This document shows, piece by piece, positions 17,733 through 24,970 of a DNA stretch of 64,000 nt. The notes under the pieces are model-generated. The model was not told the origin of the DNA, did not search any database, and worked only from the letters and a program-made list of their open reading frames with translations. Numbering within the stretch: position 1 is the first letter of the stretch; every line of letters starts with the position of its first letter. The position numbers and the translations under genes are program-made. Location: NCBI GenBank assembly GCA_024234325.1, contig JACKOJ010000001.1:496001-560000 (forward strand). Reading direction: 5' to 3'. The stretch is from Pseudomonadales bacterium. Its GTDB lineage: Bacteria; Pseudomonadota; Gammaproteobacteria; Pseudomonadales; Pseudohongiellaceae.

Positions 17733-17996
17733 CTATTGCCTCTGGATCGTATCGATCGTTTCCCTGGCCTCTCGGGCCAGACGCTCACGCTGGTTGACGG
17801 TCATGCAGACAAACTGGGGCAGATTGGACCCCACGACGCGCTCGCGCTCGCACACCAGCTTCTCCCCTTCGGAAGACACCGTGGCGTTGTATCGATCCAC
17901 ATCGGCCTGGGTACGAATGGGACGTGGGCCGCTGGGTGCGGACGTGCACGCGGTGAGCAAACCGGATACCAGCAGCAATGCAAAAAAAGACTTCAT
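17733..17996 (-). CDS. Small lipoprotein with C-x6-GSNLPQ-x2-C motif
   Basis: Predicted lipoprotein of 87 aa. The ATG at 17996 follows GGAGAG and gives a lipoprotein signal with lipobox LLTAC (Cys17). The mature part is short, charged and mostly helical, with a disulfide-like motif between Cys49 and Cys64 (six residues, GSNLPQ, two residues, Cys). The same motif occurs in the secreted protein at 41257-41736. Function is unknown. It lies just upstream of the M20 peptidase gene on the same strand (51 bp), so they may be co-transcribed. Confidence 0.75.
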   Translation of the reverse strand: MKSFFALLLVSGLLTACTSAPSGPRPIRTQADVDRYNATVSSEGEKLVCERERVVGSNLPQFVCMTVNQRERLAREARETIDTIQRQ

Positions 17997-18119
17997 GAAA
18001 TTGGACTCTCCACCAGAAACCAGGCACAAACACGCCGGAAAGCCTCCTAATCTACACGAAGGCGTCCATGGCGGGAACGACTATCTGTCCCTCGATTCAT
18101 ACTCCCGCAGGGAAACCCA

Positions 18120-19205
18120 CTATGCCCGGTCAAGACGCAGAGTATGCGGCCCGATTTCCTCAACAGTGGCGCAGCCTGTCAGTGCCATGCACAACTGCAG
18201 CTCCTCGTGCAGAATCTTCAGCATGTGCGCGACCCCAAGCGGACCCGCTACCGCGAGCGCATACAGTTGCAGGCGCCCTATCAGAACGGCATCCGCCCCC
18301 AGCGCCAGGGCCTTGAAGACATCATGACCACTGCGAATGCCGCCATCGAACAACAGCGTGGCACCGTCGCCAACCGCCTGACGAATGCGCGGCAATGCCT
18401 CCAGACTGGCACTCACACCATCCAGCGCGCGACCTCCGTGGTTGGACACGATCAGTCCGTGCACGCCATGACCAAGCAGTTCCACCGCATCGTCGGATTC
18501 CATGACACCCTTGACCAGCACCGGCAACGAGGTATTGCCCAGAATGAAATCCAGCGACTCCAGCGTCGCGGCCTCCTGCAGCAGCACATCGATGGGGGAT
18601 TGCCCAGAGGCCGCTTCCCGACGGACAGCGGGTTCCAGATTCGGATGCCCGAGATGGGCAGGCAACGCAAAGCCCTGGCGCTGGGCTCCGCGACTTAACG
18701 CCTGCACGGGAGCATCCAGCGTCAGCACCAGGGCGCTGTAGCCAGCATCTTCTGCCCGGCGAATCAGGCGCAGGGTTCGCTCGGGAGTCTGTTGCCAGTA
18801 AAGCTGCATCCAGCGACGCGACACATGCCCTGCCACCTGCTCCAGGGGTGTATTGGCCTGGGAGCTGAGAACCAGGGCCGCCAGCACCGCCTCCGCGCCC
18901 TGGGCAGTGGCAATCTCCCCCTCGGGATGCACGAGGCCGTGATTGGCCACGGGTGCCAGCAGGAGGGGATGAGGCAGTGTCTGTCCCAGTAGCGGAAGAC
19001 GGGTATCCACGCCGGACGGAACCCGGCAGATGCTGTTGCGCAAGCCCACCTCACCAAAGGCTTCTCGATTGCGCCGCAGCGTCCACTCCTCTGCACTCCC
19101 GCCCGCGAGCCAGGCGGCAAGGTCCGCAGGCAGGCGCTTCAGTCCCAACGCCTCGTAGTCCTGGGCGCTGACAATCTCGGGGGGAATGTGCTGAGGAATA
19201 TCCAT
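18120..19205 (-). CDS. FMN-dependent alpha-hydroxy-acid oxidising protein
   Basis: Enzyme of the glycolate oxidase/L-lactate dehydrogenase family, 361 aa from the ATG at 19205. Motifs for FMN and substrate binding are in order: LLLAPVANHGLVHPEGE, QLYWQQTPE, VLTLDAPV, LPVLVKGV (FMN-contacting Lys), VSNHGGRALDG (catalytic His and Arg) and FDGGIRSGHDVFKALALGADAVLIGR (phosphate-binding loop). The exact substrate (lactate, glycolate or other) is not clear. There is no TM segment. A Fur-box-like palindrome lies 38 bp before the start, suggesting iron-linked control. A longer in-frame start at 19304 would run through that palindrome and was not used. Confidence 0.87.
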   Translation of the reverse strand: MDIPQHIPPEIVSAQDYEALGLKRLPADLAAWLAGGSAEEWTLRRNREAFGEVGLRNSICRVPSGVDTRLPLLGQTLPHPLLLAPVANHGLVHPEGEIATAQGAEAVLAALVLSSQANTPLEQVAGHVSRRWMQLYWQQTPERTLRLIRRAEDAGYSALVLTLDAPVQALSRGAQRQGFALPAHLGHPNLEPAVRREAASGQSPIDVLLQEAATLESLDFILGNTSLPVLVKGVMESDDAVELLGHGVHGLIVSNHGGRALDGVSASLEALPRIRQAVGDGATLLFDGGIRSGHDVFKALALGADAVLIGRLQLYALAVAGPLGVAHMLKILHEELQLCMALTGCATVEEIGPHTLRLDRA

Positions 19206-19242
19206 GGGGTGACGTGTTCCGGCCTGCTGCGTGGAAAGCCTT

Positions 19243-19263
19243 AAATGATAATAATTGTCATTT
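19243..19263. promoter_or_regulatory. Fur-box-like palindrome
   Basis: The 21-bp site contains TGATAAT-A-ATTGTCA (19246-19260), which matches the 7-1-7 Fur consensus with one mismatch in the right half, and the flanks extend the palindrome (AAA/TTT). It lies 38 bp upstream of the hydroxy-acid oxidase gene and 183 bp upstream of the DUF5916 gene, so repression by Fur-iron is more likely for the former. Confidence 0.65.
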
Positions 19264-19445
19264 GAAACAACAAGCCGCGAACAGTCCTGCCGGATTGACG
19301 ACATCCGGCAACTGCCCGTGACAATTGCTCACGAATGGCGGCGACAAAAACACTGCCCGCAGGACACATTCATGCTATTTTGCGCCGCGGTCACCACGAC
19401 CGTTTTCGACCTCAACAGCAATAATAAAGTACAGGCGGACAATTC

Positions 19446-21728
19446 ATGCGCGTTTCAAGTCTCTTAACTGCCCTCGCGGCGCTGCTACTGGGCGGCGGGT
19501 TGGCAACGGCAGGCCTTGCGGCAGAAAGCCCGGCAACGGCCAGCATCTCCATTCCCCGCATCAGCCAGGAGCCTACCCTCGCCGATTTCGCCGGCATGAG
19601 CCCGGCCACGGCCCTGGCCCGACAGATGACGAGAATCGAGGGCTTCGTGCAGCGCGAGCCGACAGATGGCGCGCCTGCGACACAGCGCACCGAGGTCTAC
19701 CTTGGCTACGACCAGAGTCAGCTCTACGCCATCTTTCTGGCCTTCGACACCAATCCCGAACTGATCCGCGCCAACCTCGCCTCCCGCGAGAACATCACGG
19801 GTGATGACAGCGTGGAGCTGACCATCGACACCTTCAACGACCAGCGCACCGCCTACACCTTCCGCGTCACGCCGCTGGGCATGCAGTGGGATGCCCGCTG
19901 GACCGAGGGTTTCTCCAACCGCGCCGGTTTTGACACCACCTGGGAAGCCGTGTGGGACAGCGAAGGGGAGCTGACTGACAAGGGTTATATGGTCAGTATC
20001 GCCGTGCCCCTGCGCGGCCTGCGCTTCCCGGCGCAATCCGAACAACTGTGGCGTGTGCAGGCGGGGCGACAGATTCCACGCCTGAGCGAAGAAAGCTTCT
20101 GGCCACCCTACTCGATTGCCGTGGACGGTCGCCTGAATCAGACCGCGATGCTGACCGGCATTCGGGATGTATCCCCCGGCAACAACACCCAGATCACACC
20201 CTTCGTCTTCGCGCGCAATGTCGACGCGCTGAACAACCGCGCACTCGGTGGCCCGAAATTCCAGACCGATTCCGAGTACGACGTGGGCCTGGACGCCAAA
20301 TTCGTGTTCAAGGATTCCTGGGTGCTCGACCTGACGCTGAATCCGGACTTCTCCCAGGTGGAATCCGATGAACCCCAGGTGACCGTGAACGAACGCTTTG
20401 AGGTGCAGTACCCGGAGCGCCGTCCCTTCTTCGTGGAGAATGCGGACTTCTTCGCCACCGATTCGATTCTGCTGTTCACCCGCCGCATCGTGGATCCGGA
20501 GCTCGGCCTGCGTTTCACCGGCCGCAGCGGTCCATGGGGTGTCGGCACGATGCTGATGAACGACGAGGCCCCGGGGCTGAACCGTGCCGCCAACGATCCG
20601 CTCAAGGGCGAGAAGGCCACCATTGGCGTGCTGCGCGTATTCCGCGATATCGCGGGGCAGGACCGTGTAGGCTTTACCCTGACCGATCGTGAGCTGCTGG
20701 ACGGTTTCAACCGCGTAGCCAGCGTGGACGGCAAGTTCCGCCTCAATCAGAACTGGGTGACCAACCTGGAATTCATCAGCACGGAACAGGAACCGGCCCT
20801 GGGCGGACGCACCATTACCGGCGTGCAGCGCAACATCCGTCTTGACCGTGTGGGCCGCACCTACAACACCCACTTCCATTTTGTGGACACGGATCGCGAC
20901 TTCCGCACAGAACTCGGTTTCCAGAACCGTTTCTTCAAGGGCGATATTTCCGGCATTCACTGGCGCAACAGCCTGACCTATTACCCGGAAAACTCGAAGC
21001 TGACGAGCTGGAGCCCGGCGCTGATGTCGGTGTACCAGGACGACAAGAGCGGCACCAAGGTCTACGCAGAACTCTCCCCCAGTGTGACCTGGAAGTTTGC
21101 CACCAGCGACTTCACGGTCGGCCTGCAGGAGATCACCGAAGTGCTGCGCCCACGCGACTTCGCCGGGCTGCCGAAAACAACCGCCTATGACTACGGCAAC
21201 GTGAACCTCAACTACAGCAACTCCGTGCTGAGCTCCCTCACCTTCGAGTTGAGCTACCGTCAGGGGGATGCCCTGAACCTGGTTCCGCGCCGCGGCTTCC
21301 TGCCCTATGTGGCAGACACCAACCGCACCGACGTCAGCCTGTTGTTCCGCCCGATCGAGCGGCTGCGCATCGACAACTCCTTTGTGCGCACCGAACTGGA
21401 CAACGGTCGCGTCTTCAGCAACGACATCTTCCGCAGCAGTTGGAACTACCAGTTCACCCGCGAGATGTCGCTGCGCTTCATTGCGCAGTATGAGAACACC
21501 GACGCCGGCCCCAACACGCGCCTGGTGGACGACAAGAACATGAACTACGACCTGTTGCTGCGCTACGTAATCAACCCGTGGTCTGCCCTGTACTTCGGTT
21601 ACAACACCAACCAGAGCAACTTCGACATCGTGGAAACGGAAGGCATGCGGGAAGTCATCACCACCGATGATCTGCGGCGCGACGGCAGCCAGTTCTTCGT
21701 GAAGTTCTCCTATATGTTCCAGCGCTGA
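19446..21728 (+). CDS. DUF5916-type outer-membrane protein with carbohydrate-binding-like N domain
   Basis: Large exported protein of 760 aa. A signal peptide (1 to about 26, ending GLAAES) is followed by a CBM9-like beta-sandwich (about 65-215: TEVYLGYDQSQLYAIFLAFD, DDSVELTIDTFND, MVSIAVPLRGLRF). The DUF5916 region has the typical NPDFSQVESDEPQVTVNERFEVQYPERRPFFVEN track in pieces and alternating beta-strand sequence to a terminal FVKFSYMFQR, which ends in an aromatic-rich strand like an outer-membrane barrel. Function of DUF5916 proteins is not established. It is divergent from the FMN oxidase and stands alone. Confidence 0.85.
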   Translation: MRVSSLLTALAALLLGGGLATAGLAAESPATASISIPRISQEPTLADFAGMSPATALARQMTRIEGFVQREPTDGAPATQRTEVYLGYDQSQLYAIFLAFDTNPELIRANLASRENITGDDSVELTIDTFNDQRTAYTFRVTPLGMQWDARWTEGFSNRAGFDTTWEAVWDSEGELTDKGYMVSIAVPLRGLRFPAQSEQLWRVQAGRQIPRLSEESFWPPYSIAVDGRLNQTAMLTGIRDVSPGNNTQITPFVFARNVDALNNRALGGPKFQTDSEYDVGLDAKFVFKDSWVLDLTLNPDFSQVESDEPQVTVNERFEVQYPERRPFFVENADFFATDSILLFTRRIVDPELGLRFTGRSGPWGVGTMLMNDEAPGLNRAANDPLKGEKATIGVLRVFRDIAGQDRVGFTLTDRELLDGFNRVASVDGKFRLNQNWVTNLEFISTEQEPALGGRTITGVQRNIRLDRVGRTYNTHFHFVDTDRDFRTELGFQNRFFKGDISGIHWRNSLTYYPENSKLTSWSPALMSVYQDDKSGTKVYAELSPSVTWKFATSDFTVGLQEITEVLRPRDFAGLPKTTAYDYGNVNLNYSNSVLSSLTFELSYRQGDALNLVPRRGFLPYVADTNRTDVSLLFRPIERLRIDNSFVRTELDNGRVFSNDIFRSSWNYQFTREMSLRFIAQYENTDAGPNTRLVDDKNMNYDLLLRYVINPWSALYFGYNTNQSNFDIVETEGMREVITTDDLRRDGSQFFVKFSYMFQR

Positions 21729-21761
21729 GCTCGCTCCACACCAGACTTTGCCTGACCCGCA

Positions 21762-21828
21762 GGAGCCTGCCTGCAGGCGATTGATACAGGATTCTCTCCG
21801 GTCTCTCAATCGCCTGCAGGCAGGCTCC
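21762..21828. repeat. REP-type inverted pair (REPIN/BIME-like)
   Basis: Two perfect 23-bp arms (21762-21784 and 21806-21828), each starting GGAGCCTGCCTGCAGGCGAT or its complement, face each other around a 21-bp spacer. Each arm is itself an imperfect palindrome (GCCTGC..GCAGGC). This resembles the Pseudomonas-type REP form (GGGAGC...GCGA) arranged as an inverted doublet. It sits in the 187-bp gap after the DUF5916 gene and may also act as its transcript end. Confidence 0.8.
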
Positions 21829-21915
21829 CACCCGGATCACTCCCACAGGTCTTGACGCCGGTCGGCCATTCCATAAGAGTGTGACTCTGTACCGACCACT
21901 CTCAGGAACCCTCCC

Positions 21916-23826
21916 TTGACCGACACGCTACTGATCAGCTTCATCTTTCTGCTCGCGGGCGTACTCGCCGTGCCCGTCGCCTCCCACTTCAAACTGGGAT
22001 CCGTGCTGGGCTACCTCATCGCCGGCATCATCATCGGGCCCACGCTGAGCCTGCTGGGCGTGGACGTCGTCTCCATCCAGCACATCGCCGAGTTCGGCGT
22101 CGTGATGATGCTGTTCATCGTGGGCCTGGAGCTGGAACCCCGCATGCTGTGGCAGATGCGCATGCGTCTGCTGGGGCTCGGTGGCCTGCAGGTACTGCTG
22201 AGCGCCGGCGCGGTGATGCTGGCGGCCATGGCGCTGGGACAGCCCTGGCGCATTGCGCTGGCGGTGGGGCTGATCTTCTCCCTGTCGTCCACCGCGATCG
22301 TGCTGCAGACCTTCAACGAGAAGGGCCTGATGAAGTCCGACGGCGGCAAGGCGGGTTTCTCGGTGCTGCTGTTCCAGGACATCGCCGTCATCCCCATGCT
22401 CGCCCTGCTCCCGCTGCTGGCCATGGCAATCGTTGGCGACACACACGGCACAGAGGCTGGCGAACACGACCCCGGTCTGAGCCTGGTGGAGGGGTTGGCG
22501 GGCTGGCAGAGCGCGCTGGTTACCCTGGGGGCTATCGCCGCCGTGATTCTGGGCGGTAGCCGCCTGACCGGCCCGTTGTTCCGCTTCATCGCATCCGCCC
22601 GGCTGCGGGAGCTGTTCACGGCCAGTGCCCTGCTGCTGGTGGTGAGCATTGCCCTGCTCATGTCCCTTGTCGGCCTGTCTCCCGCACTCGGCACCTTCCT
22701 CGCCGGTGTGGTGCTGGCCAACAGCGAATACCGGCACGAGCTTGAGTCCGACATCGATCCCTTCAAGGGTCTGCTGCTGGGCCTGTTCTTTATTACCGTG
22801 GGTGCCGGGATCAACTTTGATCTGCTGTCAGCCAATTTCGGCATGATCCTGTCCTTGACCCTGGGTCTCATGCTGATCAAGGTGCTGGTATTGCTGGTCG
22901 TTGGCTATTTCTTCCATCTGCGGGGTGCCGACCTGTGGCTGATCGCCCTGGGGCTGGCCCAGGCGGGCGAGTTCGGCTTCGTGCTGCTGTCTTTCACCGT
23001 CGGCATTCATGTCATCCCCGCTGAACTGTCGGAACAACTGCTGCTGATTGTTGCCCTGTCGATGCTGCTGACACCGCTGCTGTTCATCGTCTACGAACGC
23101 CTGATCGTGCCACGCTACTCCCGCGTGAATGAGCGCGAAGCCGACGAGATCAAGGAAAAATGCAAGGTCATCATTGCGGGACACGGGCGCGTCGGCGGCA
23201 TCGCCAACCGCATGTTGCGGGGTGCCGGTTTCGAGACCACGGTGATCGACTACAGTGCCAGCAACCTTGAGATTCTGCGCACCTTTGGCGTCAAGGTCTA
23301 CTACGGCGATGCCACGCGGCCCGACCTGCTGCACGCCGCCGGTATCGACGAGGCGGACATTCTGGTCATCGCCATTGATGGCAAGGAGCAGATCACCGCG
23401 CTGACCAAATACGTGGTGCAGACCCACCCCCATGTGCACATCATCGCCCGCGCCGTGGACCGCCATCACGTCTACGATCTGTGGGCCGCCGGGTGTCGCG
23501 ACATCGTGCGGGAGACCTTCGACAGCTCCCTGCGTCTGGGGCGCTCTGCGCTGATCGCCATGGGACTGACGCTGGAGGAGGCCATGCAGCTCTCCCGCGA
23601 TTTTGAAACGGTCGACCGGCGCTTCATGCGGGAAGTGGCGGACCTCTACGACCCGGCGGTCCCCGCCCACAAGAACCCGGCCTACGTCGCCAAGGTCGTA
23701 GAACTGAACCAGACCTGGGCCCGGCAACTGATGAAGGGCCGGGAGGATGCCTCGCCGGATGCACTCACTCCGGAAGAACAGGAAGCGCTCAATCCAAGGC
23801 AGGAGGGCAAACCCACCGAAGGGTAG
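21916..23826 (+). CDS. CPA2-family cation:proton antiporter, KefB/KefC-like, with TrkA-N domain
   Basis: Inner-membrane antiporter of 636 aa, resembling glutathione-gated K+ efflux systems. The membrane part (about 1-390) carries FGVVMMLFIVGLELEP, LIFSLSSTAIVLQTF, FQDIAVIPML and LGTFLAGVVLANSEYRHE, classic KefC/KefB motifs. From about 415 a TrkA-N domain starts with VIIAGHGRVGGIANRML. A hydrophilic tail follows. Whether glutathione gating applies is unknown, and no KefF/KefG partner gene is adjacent. The start is TTG at 21916, 8 nt after AGGA; no better in-frame start fits the N-terminal membrane segment. It converges with ald at 3 bp distance. Confidence 0.9.
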   Translation: MTDTLLISFIFLLAGVLAVPVASHFKLGSVLGYLIAGIIIGPTLSLLGVDVVSIQHIAEFGVVMMLFIVGLELEPRMLWQMRMRLLGLGGLQVLLSAGAVMLAAMALGQPWRIALAVGLIFSLSSTAIVLQTFNEKGLMKSDGGKAGFSVLLFQDIAVIPMLALLPLLAMAIVGDTHGTEAGEHDPGLSLVEGLAGWQSALVTLGAIAAVILGGSRLTGPLFRFIASARLRELFTASALLLVVSIALLMSLVGLSPALGTFLAGVVLANSEYRHELESDIDPFKGLLLGLFFITVGAGINFDLLSANFGMILSLTLGLMLIKVLVLLVVGYFFHLRGADLWLIALGLAQAGEFGFVLLSFTVGIHVIPAELSEQLLLIVALSMLLTPLLFIVYERLIVPRYSRVNEREADEIKEKCKVIIAGHGRVGGIANRMLRGAGFETTVIDYSASNLEILRTFGVKVYYGDATRPDLLHAAGIDEADILVIAIDGKEQITALTKYVVQTHPHVHIIARAVDRHHVYDLWAAGCRDIVRETFDSSLRLGRSALIAMGLTLEEAMQLSRDFETVDRRFMREVADLYDPAVPAHKNPAYVAKVVELNQTWARQLMKGREDASPDALTPEEQEALNPRQEGKPTEG

Positions 23827-23829
23827 CAG

Positions 23830-24948
23830 TTAGCCTTTCAGCGCTTCGCTTGCAGACACCAAGGGCATTTCCAGCGCATTGGCCACTGGCGCATAGGTCA
23901 GTTTACCGGCATGAATATTCAGCCCCTCGCGCAGATGAGCGTCGTCTGCCAGCGCCTTGTGCAGGCCCTTGTTGGCCAGGGCGATCACAAAAGGCAGCGT
24001 GGCGTGCGTAAGCGCCTGGGTGGAGGTTCGTGGCACTGCGCCGGGCATGTTGGTCACGCAGTAGTGCACGATACCTTCCACCTCAAAAACCGGGTTCTCG
24101 TGGCTGGTCGGACGACTGGTCTCGAAACAACCGCCCTGATCGATCGCAACATCCACCATCACCGTGCCGGGTTGCATTCTTTTCAGCATCGCCCTGCTAA
24201 CCAGCTTCGGCGCGGCAGCGCCAGGAATAAGAATCGCGCCGACGACCAGGTCGGCACGCTCCAGTTGCTGCTCCAGCGTCTCGATGGAGGAATACAGCGT
24301 GCGCAGCCGGTCTCCGTAGAGGTCGTCCAGGTGGCGAAGACGTGGCAGCGAACGATCGAGAAGGGTGACATCCGCCCCCATCCCCATGGCAACGCGCGCA
24401 GCACTGAGCCCCACCACCCCGCCGCCGATTACCACGACCCGCGCTGGTACCACACCGGGGACGCCGCCGAGCAGAATGCCCTTGCCGCCGTGATGCTTTT
24501 CGAGATAACAGGCCCCCTGCTGAATCGACAGACGCCCTGCCACCTCGCTCATGGGTGCCAGCAGAGGCAGGCCGCCCTGAGCATCGGTCACAGCCTCATA
24601 GGCAATCGCGCTGGCGCCAGAGGCCAGTAGCAGCTTCGTCTGCTCTGGGTCGGGCGCCAGGTGCAGATACGCAAACAGCAACTGTCCGGGGCGCAACATG
24701 CGGCACTCCACGGGCTGAGGCTCCTTCACCTTGACGATCATGTCAGCCCGTTCAAATACCTCAGCAGCACCCGACACAAGGCTCGCACCCACCTGCTCGT
24801 ACGCCGCATCCTCATATCCCGCGCCATTGCCCGCGCCCTGCTGCACCAGCACGGTGTGTCCGTGGCTGCGCAGTTCACGCACCCCTGCGGGGGTCAGGCC
24901 CACCCGGTACTCCCGGTTCTTGATCTCTGTGGGAACGCCGACAATCAT
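23830..24948 (-). CDS. ald: Alanine dehydrogenase
   Basis: Interconverts L-alanine and pyruvate plus ammonia with NAD(H). The 372-aa length fits. The N-terminal MIVGVPTEIKNREYRVGLTP block, Lys75 and His96 (substrate-binding and catalytic positions in the family), the Rossmann motif VVVIGGGVVGLSAA and the VDVAIDQGGCFETSRPTSH segment all match. It is followed 22 bp downstream... on the same strand, its start lies just past the stop of the M42-like peptidase gene, so peptide breakdown and alanine use may be linked in one unit. Confidence 0.96.
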   Translation of the reverse strand: MIVGVPTEIKNREYRVGLTPAGVRELRSHGHTVLVQQGAGNGAGYEDAAYEQVGASLVSGAAEVFERADMIVKVKEPQPVECRMLRPGQLLFAYLHLAPDPEQTKLLLASGASAIAYEAVTDAQGGLPLLAPMSEVAGRLSIQQGACYLEKHHGGKGILLGGVPGVVPARVVVIGGGVVGLSAARVAMGMGADVTLLDRSLPRLRHLDDLYGDRLRTLYSSIETLEQQLERADLVVGAILIPGAAAPKLVSRAMLKRMQPGTVMVDVAIDQGGCFETSRPTSHENPVFEVEGIVHYCVTNMPGAVPRTSTQALTHATLPFVIALANKGLHKALADDAHLREGLNIHAGKLTYAPVANALEMPLVSASEALKG

Positions 24949-24970
24949 GTGCTCTCTCCTTCAGAATTGC

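Noticed and set aside
19485..21809. A 774-codon frame on the minus strand opposite the DUF5916 gene
   Set aside because: No signal peptide, domain or ribosome-binding site; the plus-strand protein has signal peptide, family motifs and barrel end.
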